DNA of 64,000 nucleotides from Photobacterium phosphoreum (GCF_002954725.1 NZ_MSCQ01000002.1:615301-679300), one strand, 5' to 3'. Positions 46,915-56,401 are shown, numbered from the stretch's first letter. The notes: generated by a model from the letters alone, not told the origin. Program-made: numbers and translations.

Positions 46915-47412
46915 ATGAAAAAATTTGTTTTAGCCGCCGCTATCGCATCAACACTATTTTTAGCAGGTTGTAGTGATAAAGTTGACGAGTCCACAATTAC
47001 TAATGTTGTTCAAACAAGCCAATATGAGCAACCTAATCTAGGTATTACTGCAGAAACGACGCCTTTCGCAGTGAAAAACCTTAAGATTACTAAAGTATTA
47101 CTTGATACTAAAACAGACTATAAAGCAGAAGTAAGCTACGATTTAGTTGCTAACAAGAGCCTAGAAGAATTTAAAAGCTCAATGAAAGCACTAGCAGCTA
47201 AACCAAAAGTGCCTGCAACAGATTCGACAACCGAAGCTAAAACAGACGACATGTCATCAGCGTTACATACATTAAAAAATAATCTAGCAGCTGAAGTAAT
47301 GGTTGTTGCATTTAGTGCTAAATACGGTGATTTCAAAGCAGGACAAACCGTTGATACTGTTAATGAAAACGTATCACTGAAAAAAGTAAATGATCAATGG
47401 GTTAAAGATTAA
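46915..47412 (+). CDS. Lipoprotein, unknown
   Basis: A 165-residue lipoprotein from ATG 46915, with MKKFVLAAAIASTLFLAGC (Cys19). The mature chain is mostly beta-prone with an Ala/Thr/Lys-rich insert (KVPATDSTTEAKTDD). An upstream in-frame start at 46876 would bury the signal peptide. I recognise no domain. A strong terminator follows. Confidence 0.7.
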   Translation: MKKFVLAAAIASTLFLAGCSDKVDESTITNVVQTSQYEQPNLGITAETTPFAVKNLKITKVLLDTKTDYKAEVSYDLVANKSLEEFKSSMKALAAKPKVPATDSTTEAKTDDMSSALHTLKNNLAAEVMVVAFSAKYGDFKAGQTVDTVNENVSLKKVNDQWVKD

Positions 47413-47431
47413 TTTTCTAACCATAAATCAC

Positions 47432-47463
47432 AAAAAACCGCCTCTTTTGAAGGCGGTTTTTTT
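47432..47463 (+). terminator. Terminator after the lipoprotein gene
   Basis: AAAACCGCCT pairs with AGGCGGTTTT around a 7-base loop, followed by a T-run. Confidence 0.92.
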
Positions 47464-47492
47464 ATACATTTTTAAACACTCTATAGTAAATA

Positions 47493-47830
47493 CTATTTAT
47501 CGATTGGAAATAATTTCCCTTCAAAAACAGTACCATAAATTGGAATGTCTTTTAATTTTTTCAACTCAACCTTATAAGGGTCTTGTTCTAAAATAGTAAA
47601 GTTTGCAATCTTACCTGTTTTAATGCTTCTTGCTCTGTACCAACATAAACAATCTTACCATATTGGCTCGTTACTACGGCCTCAGCTGTCGGTTGTTTGT
47701 TTTCCATAGTGATAATTGGACCACCATAAAAAATCGTTGTCATTGGTGCTTTTGATGGTGTAGCAAACGCAGAGTGGGAAGCTACTGATGCTAAAAACAA
47801 TAACGAAGATGCTATCTTGGTATATTTCAT
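47493..47830 (-). pseudogene. Exported YtcJ-type amidohydrolase, internal deletion
   Basis: The N-terminus is a signal peptide (MKYTKIASSLLFLASVASHS) plus the start of a YtcJ-like amidohydrolase (TIFYGGPIITMENKQPTAEA, GKIVYVGTEQEAL). At about 47616 the frame changes, and the next frame reads GKIANFTILEQDPYKVELKK then IPIYGTVFEGKLFP, the C-terminus of the same family. Several hundred residues including all catalytic ligands are missing. The junction AGCATTAAAACAG can be read in both source frames, which suggests deletion at a short homology. Confidence 0.8.
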
Positions 47831-48059
47831 AAGTATGATTTATCCTTAAATCTATAATCCATTAAACATATACTAACCACCTGTAAAAACAGAAAAAAAC
47901 TACTGATTTTAAAACATCGTTCACAATAAATAATTCAGCTTTAATTAGATAAAGTCTTACAATATTAAAGAGGGATATTTATATTTAAAGCTAGAGAGAA
48001 GCGATAAACTCAGTTACAGTTATTAGTAGATGAATGGATATTATAAGGAAGAATATACG

Positions 48060-48383
48060 ATGAATCTCACTCAAGCAGTTCTGACAGTACCCTCACATAT
48101 GGTACCTGGCGGCATGCCACGGCCTGATCTCAAACAACTGGGGTTCAGTGATTTTGAGCGTTGTTCGATCGTCGATACAACAATGTTAACTCGCTTTGAA
48201 TTCTCACGCCCCACTAAGCATGCAACTGAAGCACAATTTGACGAAGCTATTGAACAATTTATTTGGTTATTTGCTAAAGGCACGCCCTATGTTATCGATA
48301 AGGCATTTGCTGACAATACGCCTGATAGCCACCATCGTTACTATTACACCAATAATAAACGTATCTGCGAAGCGATCAGCTAA
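48060..48383 (+). CDS. Hypothetical protein
   Basis: A 107-residue protein. ATG 48060 has AGGAAG 8 bases upstream. No signal peptide or membrane segment; the C-terminal part is helical with Tyr/His-rich SHHRYYYTNNK. I do not recognise a family. It is flanked by an amidohydrolase remnant and a convergent hypothetical gene. Confidence 0.6.
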   Translation: MNLTQAVLTVPSHMVPGGMPRPDLKQLGFSDFERCSIVDTTMLTRFEFSRPTKHATEAQFDEAIEQFIWLFAKGTPYVIDKAFADNTPDSHHRYYYTNNKRICEAIS

Positions 48384-48469
48384 CTTATTGCTCTTTGATG
48401 GCCAATCTATAACATTTATTCTAGATTTTCTGTAACCAGATTGGCCATAGATAGATAACACACGTCGTT

Positions 48470-48808
48470 TTATAATTTTGCTAATGTGCCACGATCACAC
48501 TGCATTCGTAACCAGTCACCATCATCTTTCAATAATAATAATGTTCCATCAATATTGACCGATTTTTCAGTAAGATGATTAAGTTGATGCTCATTATTGC
48601 GAAATACTCGCTTTAAATTCATGCCTAACAACGTGTTTAGATAATGCTGTAATGCCGCATCTTTTTTAAAGACTACCGTGGTGTTATTCGCTAATTGAAA
48701 ATGTATTTGTTCAATATCAGTAACAACTACTTGTTGCTGGGCTAGCTCAGTGGCCAGATTAAGGTCATTAATGCAGTTTGTTGTAATAGTGATTATCGCA
48801 TTACTCAT
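48470..48808 (-). CDS. Hypothetical protein
   Basis: A 112-residue cytosolic protein. ATG 48808 is preferred over 48814 because AGGA lies 6 bases before it. The sequence has a beta-rich N-terminus (AIITITTNCI...VVVTDIEQIHFQL) and ends DWLRMQCDRGTLAKL. No recognised domain. Confidence 0.55.
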   Translation of the reverse strand: MSNAIITITTNCINDLNLATELAQQQVVVTDIEQIHFQLANNTTVVFKKDAALQHYLNTLLGMNLKRVFRNNEHQLNHLTEKSVNIDGTLLLLKDDGDWLRMQCDRGTLAKL

Positions 48809-49042
48809 CGTCATTCCTATCTAAATAACTGTATCGTGTAATCTAAACTACACCTACCATCGCTGAAATAACATAAGATCATTTTTATATTGCAACAACT
48901 TAGCATTACAGCTTATCCATCGACTACGCTATGTCGTCAAAAAGCCACAAGAACATCATAAAACTGTCATCATTATTTCCTACTCTAACAACCATTGCAC
49001 CACAATGATAAATATAACAATGAACCAATTAAGGAATTACAC

Positions 49043-49762
49043 GTGTCATTTACTCCCCGAACAACAGAAAATATCAAACCAATAATGCCAACTTACCTTG
49101 CTATCTTTGATTTAGATGAAACCTTGATTGCTGCTGACTCAGCAAGCCTGTGGAATAAATTTATTGTCGCTAAAGGATTAGCTCCGCTTTCATTATTAAC
49201 CCAAGAACACGCCATGATGACAGCCTATAGCAAAGGCACACTCGATATGGACAGTTATATGACAGCGACACTTGCTCCCCTCAAAGGTAAAAGTCACCAC
49301 CAAATCCAACCTCTTATTGATGAATTTATTACCGATATTATTACTCCAGCAATATACCAACAAGCGCTTGAACGCATTGAATGGCACCGCAAACGGGGTG
49401 ATCATATTTTAATTATCTCTGCGACAGGCGAGCATCTTGTCAAACCGATTGCTGCGGTTCTTGGGGTCAAGGATGTTATTGCGATTCATGTAGAGCAACA
49501 CAATGGGATCTATACCGGAGCAACAACGGGTATTCTGAGTTTTAAAGAAGGTAAAGTTGAACGTTTAAAAATATGGCTGCAACAACAAAATCATAATTAT
49601 AAAGGCAGTTATGGCTACAGTGACTCCATAAACGATTTACCACTGCTTAACCTGGTTAATAAACCGTTTGCCGTTAACCCCGATCCGACACTAGCGATGC
49701 ATGCCCAAATGAAAGAGTGGACGATCATGAATTGGCGTCATGACAATAATATTCTACGCTAA
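49043..49762 (+). CDS. HAD-IB family phosphatase (SerB-like)
   Basis: A 239-residue HAD hydrolase. Motif I DLDETLIAADSA, motif II ISATGEHLV, Lys in SFKEGKVERL and motif IV GYSDSINDLPLL follow the subfamily IB order with a helical cap. Relatives act on phosphoserine or phospholipid head-group phosphates. The GTG at 49043 is chosen because AAGGA lies 7 bases upstream; an in-frame TTG at 48995 has none. Confidence 0.8.
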   Translation: MSFTPRTTENIKPIMPTYLAIFDLDETLIAADSASLWNKFIVAKGLAPLSLLTQEHAMMTAYSKGTLDMDSYMTATLAPLKGKSHHQIQPLIDEFITDIITPAIYQQALERIEWHRKRGDHILIISATGEHLVKPIAAVLGVKDVIAIHVEQHNGIYTGATTGILSFKEGKVERLKIWLQQQNHNYKGSYGYSDSINDLPLLNLVNKPFAVNPDPTLAMHAQMKEWTIMNWRHDNNILR

Positions 49763-50157
49763 CGATTAATCCTCCCTCCCTCACAGCATATCCCTCCATT
49801 TTATGTAGCATTAACGCTATAACAGGATCTCAATAATGAGAGCATGTTAACAAACGATAAATAAATCCTGTGACTATGCTTGATAATACATTTTCAGTAC
49901 CCATTTACAGATAGTAACAAACTAAATGAAATATCTTGTAGCAAACTATAGATGTAGTACAACGAACGTAATACAGTATTCGCGCATTCTATTTCGATTT
50001 ACAAATTACAATGGTGCGTTCATCGCCAGTTCAATATATTTATGTGAATAATGTAATTTGTGAGCAATCTTATTTAGCAAGGTTGGTGTAGATAATCTCT
50101 TACCAGCCAAGCAACGGTACACCCTACCAATGACAGGGTATTGAGAAGGTAATAATC
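49763..50157. other. Gap before the DUF2076 gene, nothing coding seen
   Basis: The leader holds a weak stem ACCCT/AGGGT at about 50125-50140, close to the ribosome site AAGG of the next gene. I see no gene or remnant. Confidence 0.4.
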
Positions 50158-50925
50158 ATGACTCCACAAGAAAAAGAACTGATTCAAAGCGTTGCTGCTA
50201 AGCTCCAGAAAAGCCCTGAAAGCAAAAAAGATGCGGACGCAGAACAACTTATTAACACTGAAATTGGCGCACAGCCAGATGCTATCTACAAACTAACACA
50301 AGCAGTACTTGTGCAAGAGATGGCACTGAAGCAACTAAAAGAAAAGAACGATTACTTAGAGAAAAACGCTGAGTATTACAAAGAAGAATCAAACCGTGGT
50401 CCAATGAGCCGTATGTTTGGTGGCTCTCGTCAAGCGCCACCTCAACAGCCACAACCACCCGCTCACCAGCCAAGTGCTTTTGGTGGCTTCATGCAAACAG
50501 CAGCCGGTGTTGCAGCTGGTATGGTTGCAGGTAGTGTCATTAGCAATATGATCTTTGGTGATAAACCCGCAGAAATAGCGGCAGCAGATCCAGCAGCAGA
50601 TGCAGCCCCAGCGGCTGATGCAACTGATGCGGCAACGGATACAACTGACACTGCACAAGCAGATACTGCGGCTGATGCAACCACTGATCCACAAGCTGAT
50701 AATGAAAGCTTCCTTAATGATGACTCAAACAGCTTTGCATCTGACTACACGGGTGGTTTCGGTGATGCTGGTTTTGGTGACGATAACGGCGGCTTTGGTG
50801 ATTCAGGTTTCGGTGGCGATGATAGTGGCTTTGGCGGCGATGATACATTCGCTAACAATAGCGGTTTTGGTGATACCGATGGCGGCTTTGGCGGCGATTT
50901 CGGTGGTGACGACGAAGATTTCTAA
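50158..50925 (+). CDS. DUF2076 family protein with Gly/Phe/Asp-rich tail
   Basis: A 255-residue protein. The N-terminus (MTPQEKELIQSVAAKLQKSP, AQPDAIYKLTQAVLVQEMAL) is DUF2076, followed by a helical segment, a Gln/Pro linker, and one hydrophobic AAGVAAGMVAGSVISNMIF segment. Residues about 138-180 are Ala/Asp/Thr-rich. The last 70 residues are GFGD/GGFGDSGFGG-type repeats. Periplasmic or membrane-tethered; function unknown. Confidence 0.82.
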   Translation: MTPQEKELIQSVAAKLQKSPESKKDADAEQLINTEIGAQPDAIYKLTQAVLVQEMALKQLKEKNDYLEKNAEYYKEESNRGPMSRMFGGSRQAPPQQPQPPAHQPSAFGGFMQTAAGVAAGMVAGSVISNMIFGDKPAEIAAADPAADAAPAADATDAATDTTDTAQADTAADATTDPQADNESFLNDDSNSFASDYTGGFGDAGFGDDNGGFGDSGFGGDDSGFGGDDTFANNSGFGDTDGGFGGDFGGDDEDF

Positions 50926-50946
50926 AAGAATTATTGTCCATCAATC

Positions 50947-50974
50947 AAAAAAGAGCGCTTATGCGCTCTTTTTT
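50947..50974. terminator. Terminator after the DUF2076 gene
   Basis: AAAAAAGAGCGC pairs with GCGCTCTTTTTT around TTAT. It can also serve the convergent gene at 51005. Confidence 0.92.
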
Positions 50975-51004
50975 ATATTACGAGATACACAGATACTTAA
51001 ACGC

Positions 51005-51763
51005 TTACGCGGGATTTGAAATTTCAGTTGCTTTTGATTTATCCATTAAAGCCCGATAAGCCGTCGCTTCAATTGCTGCAATAATAAATGGGATAGCAAT
51101 AACAATAACGCCCCAGATAAAAATATAAATAAACTTCAATCCCATCGCTAAATTAGGATTAGCAAACAATAAAAATATTGGCAATCCAATAAATAGCATA
51201 TAAAAAGCAACGGGTAGTAAACCGGCAATCACAAATGCATATAATTTTTTATCTTTGGTTATTGCCCATGCATCTTTAAATGACGCTTCTTTTCCTGAGG
51301 CAATGGCAGGTAAAACAAAAGATAAACGTGAAAATATCACCCACCCAACGACACTTAATACCAGCATCACACTATAGACCAAGCCATTCGTCGCTATTTT
51401 ATAATCAGCTTCAATTAAAAGAAAAATAGCCTGTAACAAAACAAATAACACCAACAAATAGCCACTATAACGACGTTGCTGAGAGTCAAATTTAAGCCAT
51501 TGCCATGGTGCATCTACGGTGTCATCGGTATCATGTTTATCTAATATTTGTTGCGTTCGTAAACAAATCATCGAAGAGGTCAAAAAGATCGCTATATTAA
51601 AGATAACAACCAATATCTCACTATATAGCTCATAACCCGCTACCGACACTTTCATTGAGCGTAAGCAATACGTTACTAGGAAAGGAATCAGTAAGGCTTT
51701 CAATAACCTTTTTTTATTATGTAAAACCGTCGATACAGACTGGCTTAACGTTTCTAGAATCAT
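51005..51763 (-). CDS. Polytopic inner-membrane protein, YciC-like
   Basis: A 252-residue protein with about six hydrophobic helices (EILVVIFNIAIFLTSSMICL, YLLVLFVLLQAIFLLI, GLVYSVMLVLSVVGWVIFS, LYAFVIAGLLPVAFYMLF and others). RLSFVLPAIASGKEASFKDA resembles the conserved loop of YciC/DUF975-type membrane proteins. GGAG lies 7 bases upstream of the ATG. Function unknown. Confidence 0.6.
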   Translation of the reverse strand: MILETLSQSVSTVLHNKKRLLKALLIPFLVTYCLRSMKVSVAGYELYSEILVVIFNIAIFLTSSMICLRTQQILDKHDTDDTVDAPWQWLKFDSQQRRYSGYLLVLFVLLQAIFLLIEADYKIATNGLVYSVMLVLSVVGWVIFSRLSFVLPAIASGKEASFKDAWAITKDKKLYAFVIAGLLPVAFYMLFIGLPIFLLFANPNLAMGLKFIYIFIWGVIVIAIPFIIAAIEATAYRALMDKSKATEISNPA

Positions 51764-51822
51764 AACCTTACTCCCTTATTAACCTAACAATACTGACTAT
51801 TGCTACGTTAACTTCCTTGTTC

Positions 51823-52287
51823 TTATTTTAAAATTTCCACTGTTACGTTTAATACTCCTGAACGAGTATTACCAATAGCTCGAAATGCTGACTTTGATAA
51901 ATCGATCATACGCCCACGAATAAATGGCCCACGATCATTAACCGTAACGATCACACTTTTATTATTGCTTACGTTGGTAACTTTCACCTTTGTACCAAAT
52001 GGCAATGTGCGATGTGCTGCCGTTAATTTACCTTGGTCAAAAATTTGTCCATTGGCTGTTTTACGTCCCTGAAACATATTGGCGTAAAAAGACGCTTTAC
52101 CGTAGATCACTTTATTATTTTTGATCTCTGGATTGTCTTTTTTATACGCACTCGGTTCGATGATTAATACTGGACGTTTAGTTTCGACAGTTGGTTGATT
52201 ATGGTGTTGATCAGAAGTCGTACACCCTGATGTAATGATAAGGGCTAATGCACCTACCCCCCAATACCACATAACAGACCCATTCAT
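51823..52287 (-). CDS. RlpA-like septal ring lipoprotein (DPBB domain)
   Basis: A 154-residue lipoprotein with lipobox IITSGC (Cys22) and an RlpA-like double-psi beta-barrel: GKASFYANMFQGRKTANGQIF, AAHRTLPFGTKVKVTN and VNDRGPFIRGRMIDLSKSAF. RlpA is a lytic transglycosylase for naked glycan at the septum. The catalytic Asp/His positions (VNDRGPF, AAHRTLP) are present. No SPOR domain follows, so this is a short paralogue. GGAGG is 9 bases before the ATG. Confidence 0.85.
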   Translation of the reverse strand: MNGSVMWYWGVGALALIITSGCTTSDQHHNQPTVETKRPVLIIEPSAYKKDNPEIKNNKVIYGKASFYANMFQGRKTANGQIFDQGKLTAAHRTLPFGTKVKVTNVSNNKSVIVTVNDRGPFIRGRMIDLSKSAFRAIGNTRSGVLNVTVEILK

Positions 52288-52422
52288 ACTATCACCCTCC
52301 CGCTAATCAAGCTTATTCAATCAATCACTTATAAACCAAGGAAAACGAACACTTGGTTGTTAAATTCTATCACTAAATGTTACTTAAAACCGAACAAGAT
52401 CATATTTGTATGTTTTTTAAAG

Positions 52423-52451
52423 AAAAAAAACCGACATCATAATAATGTCGG
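52423..52451 (-). terminator. Terminator of the RlpA-like gene
   Basis: CCGACAT pairs with ATGTCGG around a 7-base loop. On the minus strand it ends in a run of eight T. Confidence 0.88.
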
Positions 52452-52801
52452 CTACAAAAGAGAATAATAAAACATACTGTATACACCCATCTTTATTTTT
52501 ACTTCCAATGTAAAAATAAATAATGACAATATAATTAAAGCAAATTACATACCAAGATTTGGGAACTTAAAATAATCTGGCCGCGTTAGCATCAATACCA
52601 CTTACCGCCACCAACTGCAGTTCCCTATTCTGTTCTAAAATAGGGACTCAAATAATTGCATCGCAATATACATAGCAAAATGCATCACTGACTTCGGTGT
52701 ATTGTTGATGTCATGTAAGAATTAATTACTTAAAATTACACTAGTCGCCCACTAAAAAGACCTTTAGAATGCGCGTTTTCAGTCAGTATAGAAAAGCACC
52801 C
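52452..52801. other. Leader region of the SMR gene with two hairpins
   Basis: An 11-bp stem TTTATTTTTAC/GTAAAAATAAA is at 52492-52520, and an 8-bp stem TCCCTATT/AATAGGGA at 52622-52646. Guanidine riboswitches can precede SMR genes, but the ACGR loops of the mini-ykkC type are not visible here. No gene seen. Confidence 0.4.
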
Positions 52802-53155
52802 ATGTTCAAATTATTAACCTCAATGCCACCACAACTCGCACTCGCTATTGCGATTATTTTTGAAGTCATTGCAACATCGTTTATTCCCAAAGCTGAACAA
52901 TTTACCAAATTAGTACCGAGTGTGATTATTATTACGGGTTATGCGATTGCCTTCTTTTTATTATCAGTTACAGTCAAAACCATGCCAGTAGGTATTGTGT
53001 ATGCCATTTGGAGTGGTTCAGGTATTGTGCTGGTTGCAACCATTAGCTACTTTGCCTACGGACAACGTTTAGACTTACCAGCCATTGTAGGTATCGGACT
53101 GATTATTGCTGGCGTATTAGTGGTTAACCTTTTATCGAATACCGTTTCACACTAA
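52802..53155 (+). CDS. SMR-family multidrug transporter, EmrE-like
   Basis: A four-helix SMR transporter. LALAIAIIFEVIATS holds the essential membrane Glu; KTMPVGIVYAIWSGSGIVLVAT and FGQRLDLPAIVGIGLI-type motifs match EmrE end to end. From ATG 52802 the Glu is residue 21; from ATG 52823 it would be Glu14 exactly as in EmrE, so 52823 may be the real start. Neither has a clear ribosome site. It exports cationic drugs or quaternary ammonium compounds against protons. Confidence 0.87.
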   Translation: MFKLLTSMPPQLALAIAIIFEVIATSFIPKAEQFTKLVPSVIIITGYAIAFFLLSVTVKTMPVGIVYAIWSGSGIVLVATISYFAYGQRLDLPAIVGIGLIIAGVLVVNLLSNTVSH

Positions 53156-53157
53156 AC

Positions 53158-53424
53158 AGCAATGAATCGGGAACAGATCATGGTTGGGGTGGACATCAAC
53201 TGGTGATGGGAGGCGCGGTTCAAGGTGGGCAAGCTTATGGGCAGTGGCCAAATCTTACACCTGGCAGTGAAGATGATTATAACCACGGTCGTATTATTCC
53301 AAGTATGGCAGCTGATCAGGTCAATGCTTCTTTATGTCGTTGGTTTGGGCTTAATGACCAGCAAGTATTAACCCTATTTCCACATTTAACCCAATTTAAC
53401 TCACCGTACGTCCCTTTCATTTAA
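53158..53424 (+). pseudogene. DUF1501 protein, C-terminal fragment
   Basis: Immediately after the SMR stop an open frame reads NSNESGTDHGWGGHQLVMGG, AVQGGQAYGQWPNLTPGSED and ends PHLTQFN. That is the C-terminus of DUF1501 proteins (sulfatase-like, often twin-arginine exported). The frame has no proper start. The first several hundred residues are gone, and the break falls at the SMR gene, so the SMR insertion or a deletion removed them. Confidence 0.75.
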
Positions 53425-53432
53425 GTAACCAC

Positions 53433-53459
53433 CGCAGGAGAAGTGACGCTTCTCCTGCG
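53433..53459. other. Strong hairpin between convergent genes
   Basis: An 11-bp perfect stem CGCAGGAGAAG/CTTCTCCTGCG around 5 bases, without a T-run on either strand. It could stop transcription weakly or stabilise 3' ends. Confidence 0.6.
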
Positions 53460-53478
53460 TATATTTACCACGTTATTA

Positions 53479-54105
53479 TCAAAAAAGATGACTCACGAAA
53501 GCAGTAGCATTATGCAACCAATGGTAACCAAACGGTGTAAATATCATTATAAACACAGTGATATTAGCAATAATCATTAACCATAAAATCGCTTTAAACG
53601 GCTGTTTCTGGGATTTATGGCGTAATATTTTCTGGGCCCATAAAGCCCCCGGCCAACCACCAGCCAACGCCAATAAATGTAAGCTCGCTTCTTTGGTTCG
53701 CCATCCGTCTTTTTGAGCTGCACGTTTATCATGTGCATACACAGCAAATGTCACAATACTCAAACAAATATAGCCAATTAAGACCCAATATGGACAGCGA
53801 GCTAACCACACCCACCCTGCCACTAATGCCAAAAATAACACACTGAATCCTTGGGCTTTACTCATTGACGCAGTATATTTATCCATACCTGAATGCGGTT
53901 TAACGAAGATAATCGATTTAGCCGATTTTTTACCTTTACTATCAGTACTAAGCTCATAATAAACACCTTCATTAATACGCGGTCGACTTTGACGATCCAC
54001 TAAAGCGCTAATATGAAAAAAGACATTATCACCACCACGCTGAGGTTGAATAAACCCAAAGCCTTTTTGATGATTCCATTGCACAATCGTGCCTTTATTA
54101 TTCAT
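53479..54105 (-). CDS. Cold-shock domain plus DUF1294 membrane protein
   Basis: A 208-residue protein. The N-terminal 65 residues are a cold-shock domain with both RNA-binding motifs (KGFGFIQ, NVFFHISAL). Then four hydrophobic helices with the DUF1294 pattern YAHDKRAAQKDGWRTKEASL and LLALAGGWPGALWAQ. The CSD-DUF1294 fusion is common in proteobacteria; function unknown. Confidence 0.85.
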   Translation of the reverse strand: MNNKGTIVQWNHQKGFGFIQPQRGGDNVFFHISALVDRQSRPRINEGVYYELSTDSKGKKSAKSIIFVKPHSGMDKYTASMSKAQGFSVLFLALVAGWVWLARCPYWVLIGYICLSIVTFAVYAHDKRAAQKDGWRTKEASLHLLALAGGWPGALWAQKILRHKSQKQPFKAILWLMIIANITVFIMIFTPFGYHWLHNATAFVSHLF

Positions 54106-54442
54106 TTTTTCCCTATGATTTTACGCTATAAAAAAACAGATTTTATTGGTTATAAAAAGCAGATAACATCATAATTTTTTTTGAATAGCTCTTATTCATA
54201 ATAACCTGCTCTGTAATGGTCGTCATGACAACATTGCACCGTTATAAACAGTTTTTTGTAAGCAAGTTAATACTTTCATCATTAAAAATATCACACTTGT
54301 TGAGTGTAATTAAAGGAATGCATACAATAGCTAAGCATCTCACCTACCATCATCACTGAATAATTGTCGTTAATAGCGGCTAATACTTATCTATATTTTC
54401 AGTTAATTTACTTATTGCACCCGTTTATCAATTAGGCTGACT

Positions 54443-56311
54443 ATGTTTAAACGCTTTGAAAACTTCACAGAAGCATTTCCTAAACAAGATCCTGAGCAAC
54501 CGCCACAGGGTATTATCGCTTTTTGTCGCTACTATAGCCGCGGATTTGAAAAACCATTAGTTATTATGGCGATTTTGAGTGCCACTGTCGCGATCCTCGA
54601 AGTCATGTTGTTCGGGTTTATGGGCAAACTGGTCGATTGGCTGACCGAAAGTGATCCCCATACATTTCTCGCTCAAAATGGCACCAGCTTGTTTTGGTTG
54701 GGATTAGTCATTTTAATATTAATGCCGACACTGGTATTAATTTCATCATTGATAACCCATCAATCGTTACTGGGTAACTACCCAATGTCGATTCGCTGGC
54801 TGGCACACCGCTATTTACTCAAACAAAGTGTGTCGTTTTATCAGGATGATTTTGCGGGTCGTATTGCGACTAAAGTGATGCAAACATCGCTTGCTGTACG
54901 TGAAACGGTAATGAAAACCGCCGATGTGTTTGTGTATGTTGCGGTCTACTTTACCTCATCACTGGTCATTTTAGCCCAAGCGGATTGGCTGTTAATGTTA
55001 CCAATGCTGTTTTGGCTAGCGGCTTATGTGTGTATTCAACTTTATTTTGTACCCAAACTTAAACACATTGCGGCAGAGCAAGCAGACGCACGTTCAACCA
55101 TGACAGGCTCAATTGTTGATAGCTACACCAATATTTCCACCGTTAAATTGTTTTCTCACGACCAACGTGAAACAGAATATGCCGAAAAAGGCATGAAAGG
55201 ATTTTTACACACGGTTCATCAACAAATGCGGTTAGTGACAGGGTTTAACTTCTGTGTTCAATTAACTAACTATACCCTGCTGTTTGCGATCTCTGCGATC
55301 TCAATTTATTTATGGATGCACAGTGAGATTCAAGTCGGTGCTATTGCGATAGCTATCAGCCTTGCGTTGCGTATCAATGGCATGTCAATGTGGATCATGT
55401 GGGAAGTTGGAGCATTATTTGAAAACATCGGTACTGTGGTTGACGGTATGAAAACCTTATCAAAACCGATTGCGATTGAAGATGCCCCAGAAGCTAAACC
55501 GTTAGAAGTCACGCAAGGCGGTATCGAGTTTGATGATGTTAGCTTCCATTATGGCGAGAACAAAGGCGTTATTAGTCATCTGAACCTCAATATTAAACCC
55601 GGTGAAAAAGTCGGCTTAGTCGGTCGTTCTGGTGCAGGTAAATCAACCTTGGTGAACTTGTTACTACGCTTTCATGACGTCGAAGGCGGTAAAATACGCA
55701 TTGATGGTCAAGATATTAACGCCGTTACCCAAAACTCACTGCGTAGTAACATCGGTATGGTGACGCAAGATACCTCACTGCTCCACCGCTCTATTCGTGA
55801 AAATATTCTCTATGGTGCGCCAGATGCAGGTGAAGAAAGGCTGTTAGCAGCAACACACCAAGCCCATGCGCATGAGTTTATTGAAACCCTAACCGATTCT
55901 TTTGGTAACGTTGGTTATGATGCCCAAGTGGGTGAACGTGGAGTTAAACTGTCAGGCGGTCAACGTCAGCGTATTGCTATTTCACGGGTTCTACTTAAAA
56001 ACGCCCCAATACTGATCCTTGATGAAGCCACATCAGCGTTAGATTCTGAAGTTGAAGCAGCAATTCAAGAAAGCCTGAATAAATTGATGCAAGGCAAAAC
56101 TGTAATCGCGATTGCGCACCGTTTATCGACTATTGCCGCGATGGATCGCTTGATTATCCTTGATAAAGGTCAAATTATTGAGCAAGGCTCTCATGCCGAG
56201 TTACTGCAACAACGCGGTATTTATGCGCAATTATGGGCGCATCAGACAGGTGGGTTTATTGGCGAGCAGAATATTTCAGTGGCGGCTAATGATTTAAATC
56301 AGAATATATAG
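54443..56311 (+). CDS. ABC exporter, fused permease-ATPase
   Basis: A 622-residue half-transporter of the MsbA/multidrug type. Six membrane helices span about 35-330. The ATPase domain has VGRSGAGKSTLVNLL, Q-loop VTQDTS, signature KLSGGQRQRIAISR, LLILDEATSALDSE-like Walker B and switch His IAHRLSTI. An N-terminal 25-residue extension precedes TM1. Substrate is unknown. A good terminator follows. Confidence 0.87.
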   Translation: MFKRFENFTEAFPKQDPEQPPQGIIAFCRYYSRGFEKPLVIMAILSATVAILEVMLFGFMGKLVDWLTESDPHTFLAQNGTSLFWLGLVILILMPTLVLISSLITHQSLLGNYPMSIRWLAHRYLLKQSVSFYQDDFAGRIATKVMQTSLAVRETVMKTADVFVYVAVYFTSSLVILAQADWLLMLPMLFWLAAYVCIQLYFVPKLKHIAAEQADARSTMTGSIVDSYTNISTVKLFSHDQRETEYAEKGMKGFLHTVHQQMRLVTGFNFCVQLTNYTLLFAISAISIYLWMHSEIQVGAIAIAISLALRINGMSMWIMWEVGALFENIGTVVDGMKTLSKPIAIEDAPEAKPLEVTQGGIEFDDVSFHYGENKGVISHLNLNIKPGEKVGLVGRSGAGKSTLVNLLLRFHDVEGGKIRIDGQDINAVTQNSLRSNIGMVTQDTSLLHRSIRENILYGAPDAGEERLLAATHQAHAHEFIETLTDSFGNVGYDAQVGERGVKLSGGQRQRIAISRVLLKNAPILILDEATSALDSEVEAAIQESLNKLMQGKTVIAIAHRLSTIAAMDRLIILDKGQIIEQGSHAELLQQRGIYAQLWAHQTGGFIGEQNISVAANDLNQNI

Positions 56312-56330
56312 CTGTAGTGTCACTATAACG

Positions 56331-56357
56331 AAGCCGCTTTTTTAGCGGCTTTTTTTT
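56331..56357 (+). terminator. Terminator of the ABC exporter gene
   Basis: AAGCCGCT pairs with AGCGGCTT around five T, followed by a T-run. Confidence 0.9.
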
Positions 56358-56401
56358 GAATGCTTTATGGTAATGATTTTTTTATTTTAGAATTGGAATT
56401 G

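Noticed and set aside
50282..50694. Cys- and Ser-rich minus-strand frames opposite the DUF2076 gene
   Set aside because: They reflect the low-complexity coding strand; nothing supports expression.
52452..52801. Guanidine riboswitch before the SMR gene
   Set aside because: Hairpins are present, but the conserved ACGR loops or ykkC core are not visible.
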